Below, one piece after another: positions 11,068 through 23,608 of a stretch of DNA of 64,000 nt. The notes below the pieces were generated by a model that was not told the origin of the DNA, ran no database searches, and saw only the letters and a program-made list of their open reading frames with translations. Each line of letters opens with the position of its first letter. Position 1 is the stretch's first letter. The DNA lies in assembly GCA_011032825.1 (NCBI GenBank), contig JAADJZ010000021.1, forward strand, positions 558,001-622,000. Direction: 5' to 3'. The position numbers and the translations under genes are program-made. This DNA is from Massariosphaeria phaeospora. Taxonomy: Eukaryota > Ascomycota > Dothideomycetes > Pleosporales.

Positions 11068-11523
11068 AGGCTCCAGGGTCCATAATCTTCCCTAAGGTTG
11101 CGAGTATTATAAGCGACGGAAATGGCATGAACTTTGGTGGTCCATGATAGGATGAGGTTGAATGTTGGAAACGTGCATGATGTCCCGCGATGGACTTAGA
11201 TACGGCGGTAGGGTTGACTGTTGAGTATAACATTCGTTAGTAGGACCATTTTTCTGGACTAGCCTCCAGATGAACCTAGAGTGCAAGAGAAGCAATGCTG
11301 CTGCTGCTATAATATCGTTTGCATGCAATAGAAAATGCAGAACCTCTACACTTACCACATAAAGTTGCAATATTTGAAACCCGCTCGCTGGACACAACCA
11401 CAGCTAGATGATTAGAAGGTTGGGCGAAGGAAAGGTTAATTAGGATGATAGCAAGAGTTTGATTACACCTCTGGCTGCACCTCCCTGCTAGCGCTTCGTA
11501 CGGCAATCCGCCGCGAGCTCGAA
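11068..11523. other. intergenic region between convergent genes
   Basis: Lies between the 3' ends of the plus-strand NLR-like gene and the minus-strand MFS gene. No protein-like frame, repeat or RNA gene seen. Confidence 0.5.
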
Positions 11524-13348
11524 TTATCGATCCAACTTCTTCTCGCGGATAAACCACGCAAAGAACGCACTACCCGCAACCATACCAATACTGACTCCCA
11601 ACGCAGCTCTCGTACTCTTCCCATAGCACTCTATAACAATCTTTTGCAGCCCAGGTTCCAAGCTCCGAAGGTAGGAGAGCGATTCTCGCACTCGATCTGC
11701 GATCTCTTCGGCATTTTTGTCGCCGTGGAGGGCTTCGTGAAGGGACTTGCGGAGCACTTGGTTGAAGGCCGTGGCGCACATGGAGACACCGAAGACGGAG
11801 CCTAGCGAGCGGAAGAGGTACGAGCATGCTGTTGCTACTGCTTGGTCGGCGTGGGAGGCGTTTGCGACTGGAAAGGGAGTCAGTGGCTAACGGCTTGCGT
11901 GTGGAAAGGGTATTGACTTACTGAGTCCGATCAAAGTAGTAGTGACGCCGATGCCATTCGAGAACCCGCAAAGACACGTCCCGACGATCATGATCGGGGT
12001 GCTCTGCGTTACCACCCCGGCGAATAGGAAGACCAGAATGAGACCAATCGTGAGGTTTGAATAGGCAAAGGTTGTGAGCCAGTAGTATTTGCCAGTTTTT
12101 TGCATGTAGACTCCGCCAAAGAGCGAGCCCGAGACACCGCAGATGATACAGGGGATAAGAAGTAGGCCGACTTGCGAAGCGCGCAGGTTGTTGGTGACCT
12201 GCCAGTACAGCGGGATGTGGAAAAGCATGGCGAGATATCCGCCGAAACTGAAGAAGTTGCATAGGTAGCAGGCGAATAGCGTCTTGTTGAGGATGATGCG
12301 GAAAGGCGCGAATGGGTGGCTGGCCACGTACTTCTCCACGAGGACGAAGACGATGAACAGCGGCGCTAGACATAGCCCTGCAACACTGAAGGGATCACTC
12401 CAGGAGACATTCGAGCCTCGGTCGAGACCAACGAGGAGGCCAAAGACGGCGGTAATGAGGATGAAGGCGCCCAGAAAGTCGATCTTCTTCGTCTTCTCCC
12501 ACCAATGCGAATGATCCTGTTTCGGCATGTTGAGTGTTAGCGCAACCGCCACGAAGGCCAGCAGACACACCGGTCCTTGGGCCATGAACGACCACCGCCA
12601 GCCAACATTCTCAGCGAGGAGGCCTCCGAGCGGAGCTCCAGCTGCTGCTCCAAACGCGTATATGATGTTGGTGTATCCCTGCCAGGTGCCTCTTTCTCGC
12701 AAGGGCACCACGTCGGAAAGCAGCACCGACACGCACACGGCCATGCCCCCGCCTCCGATCCCAGCGAAAGCGCGCGCGGCTATCAACTCGCTCATAGTCC
12801 GGGCGAGACCGCAGAAAGTCGAGCCGATGCCGAAAACGAGGTATGCGAAGAGGAGGCATTGTTTTCGGCCGAAGATGTCGGAGAGCTTGCCGTAGACGGG
12901 CTGGAAGGCGGACAGGGTGAGGAAGTAGCCGGTCGCTATCCATGACGTGGAGTTCAGTGCGTGGAGGTCGGTCCCTATCGTTCCATATGTCGAGACCACT
13001 AGGGTCTGATCGGCCGCTGCAAGAAATACCTAAAGGCCCATCCCATTAGCATTTACCCGCGCTGCCAACTGGGCCCAAGTAGCTTACGCCGATTGCGAGT
13101 GCAGGAAAGATGTATTTCATGCGCTTCTTCACCTCGGGCATGCCCTGGTGCTTCGAGGTATCCCCATTGCTAGCCTGCCGCTCGATGTCGTCTCCATTCT
13201 GGTCTCCACCATCGTACGGCTCCGGGGCCACTGCAGTTAAGCCACTACTCGAATCGGCTTCGTTTCCAGAATGTGTCTCTTGAACCGGTTTCGACAGGAG
13301 AGGGGAAGTCTCGGTAGGGGGGCGCGTCGTGGTCTCCGTGCGCGTCAT
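11524..13348 (-). CDS. MFS drug:H+ antiporter, DHA14-like
   Basis: A 14-helix-type major facilitator of the plasma or vacuolar membrane, a class exporting drugs or metabolites or carrying basic amino acids. Exons in gene order are 13348-13088, 13029-11922 and 11867-11524 (introns 58 and 54 bp), 570 residues. The N-tail carries a TSPLLS dileucine-type motif, as in vacuolar basic-amino-acid and multidrug members. The first helix has VFLAAADQTLVVSTYGTIG. Motif A is GKLSDIFGRKQ, and motif-B/C-like Gly-rich segments follow (ARAFAGIGGGGMAVCVSVLLSDVV). The DHA14 hallmarks LxxLDxT (here LAAADQT, with Ala for Leu) and WRWSFMAQGPV are present. Substrate cannot be assigned; the vacuolar amino-acid (VBA-like) branch is a reasonable alternative to drug export. 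Confidence 0.9.
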
Positions 13349-13969
13349 CGCGGGGCGCTAATGTGCGGTGGTCGGTTGCAAACTGTACGGCAAAGAGCCA
13401 CGTCAAAGAAGAAAGAAATTGCAGCGCGTGTCATCGTGCCGAGACGTCAATTGACGACATGCTTGGGTTCTTAGGTGACTCACAGCTTGCAATGGGAGGC
13501 TCCGATTCAACATCGACACTCCACTCTGTACCTAGGTAGCGACTCCTTCCTGCTGCGCTAGACCGAATCCAGAAGGTGCCGTCAAAACATCTGGCGTATT
13601 CATTGCGATGACAAGATGAAATCATCAATTCGCCTCTACGAATTCCATTCTACATGCACATCATCTAGTATGTTAGATACAATAGGAATGAAGACAGACT
13701 AGTTAAGTATTACCGAAATTTCCTATACTGTCAAGAGAATCGCGGCTCGCCTCATGTCTATCCTAACTGTGGAAGGAATTCTGCCAGGGGTTAAGACTTC
13801 CGTTGTCTGGCGGAAAATCTGGGTACGTTCTCAACATCTAGTCATGGGGAAGGTTTGCATTGCGGTGAACTTTTCGTCGTGAACTGACGATCTTTCTACA
13901 TGGTATCGTAACCCGTGAACTCGACATTACCAAAACCATACAACTTCCAGAGCCAAACACCTAGACGTT
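13349..13969. other. MFS upstream region with one TGACTCA site
   Basis: Contains the promoter of the minus-strand MFS gene and the 3' region of the rhodopsin-like gene. A Gcn4/CpcA-type heptamer TGACTCA lies at 13476-13482, about 130 bp before the MFS start codon; one such site is expected by chance in this length of genome. No gene is visible. Confidence 0.4.
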
Positions 13970-15557
13970 TTAGACCATATGCGCCTCTTTTCTTTCAGGT
14001 ATCATGCCTTCCTCCATATGCTCAAACGGGTCTACAGGCACTGATCCGCTAATGTTGACCTCCGTCGTCCTTGTGATTCCTCCCAATTTCGCAAACGCCT
14101 GAGTCTGCTCGTCTGAGATACTCTCATCACTCTTTTTGGAGCTAGTGTCTTCTTGTAAACTACTAATGTCACTGCGCTCTTTGCCCGCCCCAATCGTCGT
14201 CAGCATGAGTGCTTCGCCGTAGGCGCGGAAAGGCGCGTCTTGGGTCTGGTTCGACACGAGCGAATTGTAGTTGTCTTGCGCTAGTTCGCGGCTGGTGCCA
14301 GTACCGTACGGTCGTGAGAGATACTTGGCAGTAGTGTGAGTGCGCGAGCCATGGCCGGATGTGGATCCCAGGACACTTCGAACGAGGGGTTTCAGGCATG
14401 GCAGATTGCCTGCGACGATCCCAATATTACATTCGATGACAGTCCAGATGGTTATGCGTCGGGAGTCCCAGAGCCAGTCGCCCGATCTGCCGTAGTCGGA
14501 GACAGCGCTGATCTTAACAAAAGCTGCGGCAGTGGCGCTGAGACAGATGTTAGTTCGCGTTTTCTTTGCTGGCAGTTTGTCTTACAATACACCGAGCGCG
14601 AGGATCCCGATAATTGAAGCCTTCTGGCGCCGGTTCATCTGAACGTTCCACAACATTGGGATCTGGGAATAGTGAGTCACAACTCTTCATTTGACTCCGA
14701 TTGACTTACTGGTATGATAACGGCGAAGAGTAGATCTGTTGTAATATTCAATGCTTAAACACGTCAGTTTGCCTGGTTATATTGTCCGCGCTTGGAGGGG
14801 TGTCGTACCGATGTTTGTGTAGCTAAGAGCTTTCAGAGTGGTTGGCTTCCAGCAGGTACCTTTCACTGTTCGATCCCATAGCACTGCCAGATCCGTGCAT
14901 TGGAGAACTAGGCTCTATAATCGATCGTTAATCAAAGGTCGTAAAACAATAGCAAAGCTGCCACACTTACTAAAAAGCAACCAAAAGTGTAAAGCCCCAT
15001 GAACACTATCGTTACATCAGTCGAGTGGAGGCAATCAATAGACAGGCATAATTCGTACCCATGATGAAAATGATGAGTCGCCGATATGACGTTGTTGTGG
15101 CGATGCGTAAAAGAAAGAATCCGACCGATTCCTTGACGACACATATTGCAATGAGGTATATCGCCTGAGTGACGAAATTTAATTTAAAAGCCGTCTGGAA
15201 GTTCTCGTAGGGAATATCATCTATGTGTCTTCCAGCACCTAGCTGTACCTCTGGTATTATGATGGCCTGGCCAGCAACACACTAATCTATGTCAGATTGC
15301 GATACTAACGGATCGGATACTCGACTCACTAGAGACATCACGATACCCATTATGTAGTCCTAGTGATGGTCAGCTAAGTAGTCTCTGTACATTGGTCCGC
15401 GTGTACTGACGTCCCATCCGAGATTTCGGATCATCTTCGTCCTCACATACAAGCGGCTCACGGTTGTGAGTAAAGCCGAGATCGTGACGGTGAGTGTCGC
15501 TGCTAGGATAGAGGGGCCTTCGCTGACACCCGTATAGAACTGCTTTGCGGATGCCAT
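13970..15557 (-). CDS. fungal rhodopsin-like (PTH11/CFEM-GPCR related) seven-helix membrane protein
   Basis: Belongs by sequence style to the Fung_rhodopsin family of integral membrane proteins, many annotated as orphan GPCR-like proteins. I reconstructed eight exons: 15557-15411, 15359-15330, 15281-15059, 15005-14971, 14914-14809, 14753-14710, 14662-14586 and 14537-13970, total 409 residues, all phases consistent. Family landmarks in order: SRLYVRTKMIRNLGWDDYIM after the first helix, the FQTAFKLNFVTQAIYLIAI helix, SVGFFLLRI, LQCTDLAVLWDR, a conserved cytosolic-side IPMLWNVQMNRRQKASI, the WTVIECNIGIVAGNLPCLKPL helix, then a polar Ser/Thr-rich C-tail. Seven introns in 1.6 kb, one flanking a 30-nt and one a 35-nt exon, make it easy to mispredict. 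No ligand or signalling partner can be inferred. Confidence 0.85.
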
Positions 15558-17822
15558 GGCTGATGATGGTCCGGGTCCTGTGATGAGAGTAACGCCCTAA
15601 CTCCGACGGCTGATAGCAGCTGGTATAGGATGCCCTAAGGGAAGAAGGACGGTTCCACGGACAGTACAGAAATCCGACGATTCGGATCAACGTTTCATCG
15701 GACTGTTAAGATATAGTGGCCCACACTCCCGCGATGGACACCAGGCAGTACAAGAGCAAATGTGAAGCCGAGTAGGAAGTATGTAAGTCACCGACGTTCT
15801 CAGGAGTGTGATTGTGGTTAAGTGTCGATGTGGAGCAGGTTATCCACAATGTATTGAAACTGGCTACCCACCTGGGCCCAATGTGGTGGGGACAACTCCG
15901 TGGTTACTGCCGAGAATAGAAGCTCCAGATACTGTCAAAGACCAACCGTCCTACAACCTGCGTGCCACACACTACAGTAGCATGACGACAAATAAAGTTC
16001 AAACTTATCTTGTTTGGTACCGAATGAACAGTCACCAAGTGAAGTAGCTCATTCTTGGGAGACAAATCTGCACCAGCTAATATTTCGTAGACTAAGACGC
16101 CTCGAGAACGTGTTGCCGGGTAGGTCGGTGTTTCGGACTCAAAACGCTAGGTACTAGAAAATATTATTGGTACTTTCAATTGGACGTGGGGCTCAGTCTT
16201 TTGGCAATTGCCGCAATTTTTCCTCGTAGTGCCGATGTTCGTGCCTGCCCGTAGGCCCGTTTTGAGTGAAAGGGAGTGCCCGCTACACGCCCCGATGGAG
16301 TAGGAGCCCATGATACGGATACAGTTGGACGAGGCAACGGATCAAGAGTCGAGAAGGCAAGGACGTCCTCGAACCGTGGTCCTCGACGAGTGGCGGAGAA
16401 AGGCGGGTGTGAGACAAAGCACATGCAGCGCAAAGCCTATCCAAAGGCCATAGAGCCGTAGCGGCTGTCGGAACGGGACAGTTGGAGATCGTCGAATAGC
16501 GTGTCGATCACGAAGAGGTGAGGTGCGATGTGGAGCCTCTGATGCCTCTATGCCCGATGTGACTTAGTGTCAGATCTGGTCTTAGCCAAGCCGGTCGATC
16601 CCCTAACCACGGTCCCGCACCGCACCACCGACAACCTCTCATCGACCCGCAATTGTTCAGTCGCCATCGACTTGTGAGAGCTTGTACCAAAAAATTGGGT
16701 GCTATTGCCACCGCTCTATTGCCCCGCAATGTCCAGATGTCAATCCAGCACCAGCACCCGCACCTGGTGCGAACCCCATGGAGGATGTCCATGCAGTCAG
16801 CAGGTCGGTTGATCTTCAGTCGACATTGAGTGGACGGAGGGCATGCCCATGAGGAGAGCTATGTGATTGTAACACCGCGTGACTTCCATGCACATTTATT
16901 GATCGCCTGCAGCGGACCACTGTGAATACGCGTTTTTGAAGTCTAATCTTTCAAAGTGTCTCGGAACTAGAAAAAGAGTGATGACGAATAATATGCAGGA
17001 ACAGTACTAGCTAGACCCCATTCTACACTCTGAAAATCTGGAAACTTTGCGGCCTTCTCCGATGTGTGCGCCCTGAACATCCTCGGGATCTAACCACTGC
17101 CTACTACTACCTAGGGCCTCGGCATCCAGGTCCGGCATCGAGGTTCCGCCCTTTGTACTGGGTAGTTGAAGCCTCCATTGTTCTAAGTTGGGCATAGCGT
17201 TAGGGGTCGGCTCACGGCAACACCATCCGTATCATTCGTAGATGGTAGATGGTAGACCCACGGGCAAGTTCATTACAGGGTTTCTCGAATCTCTGAGCGG
17301 CAGGGGGCGCCTGAACAGAAGAACACTCAACGGGCGCTGATACCTTACAAAGGTCTGCGCTCTCCGGCACCTCTATCCGTGGCTTACATAGCAGGCGGCC
17401 CGACGTACTCTGTAAGCGGCCCAATATACTCCGTAAACACAGGTTATTATATAGCCAATACATGTACAGAGATCTACTTAGTAAGAGAGCGAGAGATTCG
17501 AGAAACCCTGGAACACACATTAGTTCTCTGACGTGCATTAGTTGCCAACGCTGAACTTTGGTCCCTGCATCAAGGGTCCCCATGTGGCTCTCTGTCGAAT
17601 CTTTGACATTCTTTCGGTAGATGTTCGGAATAAGCCAAAACCAAGAACAATGTTTAACCGATGAATTGGCCTGCCAGATTTATGGATCAAGTCCCCCTCC
17701 ACTGCTCTCCGGTCCTTCTCTTATAATTTCCAGTTTACTAGTCACGTTTATCGCACTTTATCATCTCCACGTGTTACCCCAGAGGTGTAGGTTGTTTCAA
17801 GACAGAATCCCGCTGTATCAAG
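15558..17822. other. 2.3-kb gene-empty region
   Basis: All open frames are short, mutually overlapping and low in protein character on both strands. No transposase motif, long terminal repeat, tRNA box or tandem array was recognised. It holds the upstream regions of the rhodopsin-like gene (left) and the tyrosinase gene (right). Base composition does not look strongly AT-biased, so obvious RIP decay is not evident by eye. Confidence 0.5.
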
Positions 17823-19235
17823 ATGCGTTTCTCTACATCTATAGCTCTCGGATTGTTGGTTGGGCTATCCGATGCTTTGGCCGCTCGTCAAGACAATGAT
17901 GCACCGACGACCCTACCAAACGGATCTGCTACTTCGCTATCCACCATACCTTCTAGAAATACCGCGGTAGCAATCGAGCAGTTAGAGCAGTTGGCTGACT
18001 TCGCTTATGCTGAAGCCATCAAATTGCTAGAAGAAGGTACAAATCGGAAGCGCAGGCCACACAGGCCAGGTACCTGTAGTAGGAGAAATCTTGCTATTCG
18101 GCGCGAGTGGTAAGTCTACATTTACCCCTTCTGTTTTCTCACAACAGTTACTTGAGTGTGTACGTTCTAAAATCACTAATCGTCCCAGGGGAGCTCTGTC
18201 AAACCCGGAGCGTAAAGCGTATACCGATGCCGTTCTCTGTTTACAAGAGAAGCAAGCCAGGACTCCTTCATATCTGATACCAGGAGCCAGATCTCGGTTT
18301 GATGATTGGATAGGAACTCACATCAACCAAACGGCAACAATCCACTACACAGTAAGTCTGTTTCTTCTTGTAGTGAGCAAAGAAAGAAGATGGCATACTA
18401 AGAATACGTTCAGGGCACTTTCCTCGCATGGCACCGCTACTTCACCTGGCAATACGAACAAGCCCTACGCAATGAATGCGGCTACAAAGGCTACCAACCC
18501 TACTGGGACTGGGCCAAGACTGCGATCACGGGCCTCGAGAAGTCAGTCATGCTCGACGGCTCAGCGTACTCCATGTCTGGTAACGGAAAATTCATCCCCG
18601 GCAAAGGCAACATTACTATCAGCGGCAACGGGCTCCCTGATGTCACTATCCCTAGCGGCACTGGCGGCGGATGTGTTAACTCAGGCCCATTCAAAGACAT
18701 GAAAGTCAATCTCGGGCCCGTCGCCCTCGGTCTCTCGAACGGATCCACCATCAGTAACGGTGATGGCCTATCCTACAACCCTCGCTGCTTAAAGCGCGAC
18801 CTCACAGACTACGCGAACAAACGCTTCGCAAACGCATCTTCGTTCATCGACCTCCTCAAGACCCGCGATATCATGGACTTCCAGATGACGATGCAGGGCT
18901 ATCCCGGCTCGGGCGACATCGGCGTCCACGGCGGAGGCCACTACTCCATGGGCGGCGACCCGGGCCGCGATCTATTCACTTCGCCGGGCGATCCGCTATT
19001 CTACTTGCACCATGGTGGCATCGATCGCGCGTGGTGGATCTGGCAATCGAGGAATAAGAGGACAAGTTACGGCGCGAAGGGCATTGCTGGAACGGGCACC
19101 TTTCTAAACCAGATGCCCTCGCCCAATACGACGCTGGATACGATGATTGATTTTGGATATGCGGCGGGCCCGCCGAGGAAGATGCGGGAATTGATGAGTA
19201 CGACTGGCGGGCCGTTCTGCTACATATACAAGTGA
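17823..19235 (+). CDS. secreted short-form tyrosinase / catechol oxidase
   Basis: Type-3 copper enzyme oxidising phenols or catechols to quinones, outside the cell. Exons 17823-18109, 18189-18351 and 18414-19235 (introns 79 and 62 bp) encode 423 residues. A signal peptide covers about residues 1-21. The CuA ligands are His140 (THINQ), His148 (IHYTG) and His157 (AWHRYF), with the first intron-3 junction lying between the last two. CuB has His322 and His326 (HGGGH) and the FYLHHGGIDR pair at 349/350, followed by WWIWQ. The QPYWDW motif follows CuA. There is no C-terminal lid domain, so it belongs to the short secreted forms ending ..GGPFCYIYK. The stop overlaps a GTGAGT donor-like sequence, so a short alternative 3' exon is possible. 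Mono- versus diphenolase activity cannot be told. Confidence 0.93.
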
Positions 19236-20204
19236 GTTCGAGGAAAGACATGGTTGCAGGAGAAAAGCAGTGTTGACTGAACGTTAGAAGTGTTAGATTA
19301 GATTATGTACATTGCATGAGGAGCCAACAACAGTGTTCAAACCACAGATTTCCCAAAGTGAACAACCAAGATCAGATAACACATGTTTGATCTGTCGAAG
19401 GGGGGATTGTGACGCAGTTTGCCTCCCCCGGACACAACTCCACTGCCAATTCTCTAGCCCCGCGAAGACCACTTTCCGAAACATGCTTATTATTCCCGGG
19501 TCGGCGCTTGCTCGGTGCCGGATCCACCCATCGGGGACGGCAGTTCACTCGCATCCGCTAATCAGAGGTAGGTACCACATAAGTTCAACACTAGCCAGCC
19601 TGTGGCGGAACTGAACCTCGAAGGCGAGCTATGCACTCGTCGCACTGTAAGAGCCCCGACTGTCTGTATTGTATGTTAGGACCGCAATGTGACCTGCATG
19701 ACAGTAGCTGATAGAGATCTGTTCATTCACTGTATAATTTCTTAACGTGATGTCATATACCGATTGATTTGCATCGAAGCCTGCCTTGACCTTTGGTGAT
19801 AGTTGTCCGGTAGTCGCATGCGAAGGCAAAGGCAGATCTAGCTCTATAATGCGGAGTCAACTGTGTGGCACGAACCGAACAGTGTACCGCGTCCAAAGCT
19901 CGAAATGTTCAGCAGAAATGCAGCGAAGTCAAGGGTAGGAAGGACATCGATCCCATTCACTCATGTATACACGACCTCAGATCCAACAGTTCCCGAAGAT
20001 GATCTAAACGCCCCTCTATGCACCGATACAAGCAGCTATAATACACAAAAAATCAGAAAATACAGACACGCAGAAACAAATAAGCAAACAGAATATGACT
20101 AATGAAGTTACACACAACTGGAAGACAAGCAAAGAATCATGGCGACGCGGAATTCACATTTACATAGACCTCGGTGATGGGAAGGTTGGGAATACTAGCC
20201 ATAA
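19236..20204. other. intergenic region between convergent genes, nothing recognised
   Basis: Carries the 3' regions of the tyrosinase (plus) and the ABCG transporter (minus). Frames are short without family features; no repeats seen. Confidence 0.5.
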
Positions 20205-23200
20205 TCACCGCTTTTCGACTAGCAGTAGATGCATGGCGAGATACGCTAGAAGGACGAAAGAGCCACCAAAGACGCCTAATCCGATGCAGTCCCACCACAG
20301 GTCCTTCACGTTGAAGCCGAAGGAGCTGAGTATGGCGGAGCCAGGGACTTCGATGTCAAGGCCGTACTTGTGGTCGACCAGAGATAGGTATTTGACTTCG
20401 TTGACGATGAGGCCTTCGAAGGCATAGTGGAATATGGATAGCTATAAATTTTGTAAGCAGGGGTAAAGGAGATAGAGAGGGGAGGACACTCACCGACTGA
20501 AGCCATTTCGCAGCCGCCGGGATACTTTCCTTGTTCAGGAAGAACCCCGAGAATAGTAAGCTGAAGAGCATGACGAGAATGCCAATCAGATTGGCTACGC
20601 CTCCATTGCGGAACACGATACCGATGAAAAGGAAGATACCTGATGCGGCTAGATTGAATAGCACGATGAAGAGGATAAACTTCGCGAAGTTGGCCCATGC
20701 CGGGATGAGGCCCGTCATTGGGTACACGATGATTCCGAAGATGATTGGGGGAATGAGACGAAGAGGAACAATATCGAAGAGTACCTTCGCGGCAAAGTAC
20801 GAGATGGGGGAGTAGTATCCCTTGGCGCGCTCGCGGGTGAAGAGAAGCCGCTCCGGAGCGAAGACAGTAAGAATAGTCAGTGTGCTGAATCCAAATAAGG
20901 CAAGCACGAAGAAGAAGAGACCAAGGCGATTCTGAAACCCCTTTATGTCGTCCGTAAGTCCATAAAACAGAAATCCAAGGAAGACAGCCAGGACGATAGC
21001 GATAGCGTAGTGCGTGAGCATGAGCATCGGGTTCCGGTACAGATTGCGCCAGGTACGCTTGGAGAGAATGACGAACTGGCCACCCCAGCCGACCTTTCTG
21101 AAGCCTTTAAGCTTGCCAGCCGCAATAAATCCGTTCGTCCCTTGGTGACTAGCTGGGCCGCCGTTCGCCTCGTTGGCCTCTGCGATAGCATTGACAACGT
21201 CTTCATGAAGCGCAGTAGCAACATCCGAAGTGATGTAGGCGGTTACAAGCGTGTCGAGATTCGTACCGGTTCCGCCGTCAGCTGCAGGAGGGAGTTCATC
21301 CGGATCGTCTAATATCTGTGGAGGTGGTGCACCTTGTTGACGAGAAAGTTTTAGCCACTGAGCATTACGGCCGTCTCGGCGATCATATGGGGCTTCATCA
21401 TCGGTCTTGGGGGACATCGTACCGTCTGCGGGAGCTGAGCTCTTCTTTCTGGTGAAAAGTTCGCGCTCCTGTTGTTGTCTAATAGATGTCCTCCGCTTGT
21501 TCTTTGGGCGAAGGCTTGAGATGCTGGGACTGCCAGTCATATCACGATCGATGCTGTTGTTAATGCTTGGAATCGATTTCACTGCAATTGCGCTGCTTGC
21601 GCTAGTTCGCAGACCATCTCTGGCAAAGAGCGAGCTGTCCTCGTCGATGGGCTGACGAGCGGCACCCGCATGCATAGTAAGATCTATGAGGTAATCGGCA
21701 ATGTTGAACCCAGGCGGACAGCTGTATCCAATGTTGTCAAAGTATGGTTGGCAGCTTTCGAAAGGACCCGAGTAAACCGTCCTACCTTTAGCGAGTAGAA
21801 TGAGTTGATCGAAAAGAGCCACGATGTTGGAACGCGGCTGATGGATGGTGAAGACCACCGTCCTGTTGTAGTTTTTGACAAGGTTGACCAGGCACTCGAC
21901 GACGTTGAACGCGTTGAACGAGTCCAGACCACTCGTAGGCTCGTCCAAGAAGAGAATACTAGGAGACGTTACAAGCTCGCAAGCGATACCAACGCGGCGT
22001 TTCTCCCCCCCAGAGATGCCACGACCGCTCTCCTCTGAGCCGACGACTTGATGCCGAATGTGATATATGCCGAGTTGTCGTTCAACATCCTCAACCCTCT
22101 TTTCCTTCGAGGCGCGACTCATTTCCTTTGGAAGACGTAGAAGGGCGGAATCGAGAATAGTTTCATGAACAGTGAGAGTCGGTAGCATAGTGTCGTCCTG
22201 ATCAACAAATCCAATGACGTTTCTAAACTCATCGTCGCGGACTTTCTCTCCATTGAGGTAGAAGTCACCGCCAGTCATACCAATTTTGTTTTTGCGTGCT
22301 AAAATGTCGAGAAATGTCGTCTTCCCAGCTCCGGACGCTCCCATGATCGCGAGTAATTCCCCAGGATGGACAGCGCCTGAGATGCTTGAGAGAATCGCCT
22401 TTCCGTTTAGTTGATATGACACATTCTCAAATAACAACGCGGCAGGCTTATGATCCGCCAACAGCTCTGCATCCTTGTCCTCTTCGTCATCAGAAAGGTG
22501 AATGGCGCCCCATTTTCTCTTCTCTGCTCTGCGAGCGAGGTACCAGATCACTAAGACGGCGGCAACAACGAACAGTGCGCATCCAGCAATGACTCCGGCA
22601 ATAAGTGGAGTGTTAATCGTCTTCACAGGTCTCTCGTATCCAGGCACTTCGGTTTGGTAGAGACATTCGCCCGAATTGCATTTCAGTAAGATACTGTCGT
22701 CTCCGAAGATACTGCTGATGAGGTCGTCCATTGCGGGCTCTGAGAAAGAACTGCCAGTATCTTGGCTGCTATCAGCGGATATAGACTTGAAGGTGGCGGG
22801 GCCCCGAATCGACTCCTTTAGGAAATCGCCAATGTCGATAGAGCCTTGCTCTCCGCAAAGCATTCTTCCCGGGACGCAAGCACATTTGATGTTGTCGCAT
22901 TGGTACTCGGTGATGTTTCGGTCTCGCTCGGCGGTCCAGCTCGCGGAACAAGTGTCTAGAGCGCAATAGAAGGATTCTCTTTGGTCGACCCAGACTGATG
23001 GGGTTAGTATGTGTACTGCTTCAGGAAGTGTATAGCGAGGACTCACACTGGAAGTTGCACTCCTCAGCCTCTTGGTTGCAGGAGAAGGTTGCTTGCGGTT
23101 TCTGGTCCTTGAGCTGGTCGAGGATCTTCCGGTTCGTAATGTCGCAGATCTGGAAGTTCTCCTTGACAAGCTGGCCGTCCTTGAAGCAAACGCCCCCCTT

Positions 23201-23608
23201 TCCTTCGGGCATCATCGCATTACATGCATCGTTGGTCTGGCACACGTTGCAGTTGATCCCTTCCCAGCCCTCTTTGCACTGGCATGCCCGATCGCCTCCT
23301 CTTGGTGCTCGATCTCGTCCGTCCGGCAGCGCACCGCAGAGTGGCTCAGAACAGTCCTCTCCCCCAAATCCCGGCGTGCAGTTGCACTTGCCGTTCGCCT
23401 TGCTGCATTCGGCGAACTGGTGGCACTTGAAGTCGTCAAGATTGCAGTTGAAGCATGGAGGGCAGCCGTCGGGGCGATCGCCGTATATCGAGAACAGTGA
23501 TTGCGGGAGTTCGGCGGCGGAATAATTACTAAACGTCTGATAAGCCCCAGCAGACCCCGCCATCACCAGCGAGGTCAAGAAGGGGACGCTCCATGGTGCT
23601 GTTCGCAT
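20205..23608 (-). CDS. ADP1: ABCG half-size transporter with EGF-like ectodomain (ADP1-like)
   Basis: Membrane ABC transporter of the fungal ADP1 branch; the substrate is unknown in yeast too. Exons 23608-23047, 22994-20494 and 20441-20205 (introns of 52 bp each) give 1099 residues. A signal peptide leads into a Cys-rich lumenal/extracellular region of roughly 390 residues with EGF-like patterns ([25 protein letters not shown]). One transmembrane helix and a single nucleotide-binding domain follow: Walker A GASGAGKT, signature [12 protein letters not shown], Walker [15 protein letters not shown]. Then comes a Ser/Arg-rich linker and a six-helix ABC2-type membrane domain starting near [11 protein letters not shown]. 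The N-terminal ectodomain plus one NBD-TMD unit is the ADP1 architecture. It is divergent from the aminotransferase across 639 bp. Confidence 0.94.

Noticed and set aside
18091..18702. 203-codon frame overlapping the tyrosinase gene
   Set aside because: Runs through both tyrosinase introns in another frame; the spliced tyrosinase has all copper ligands.
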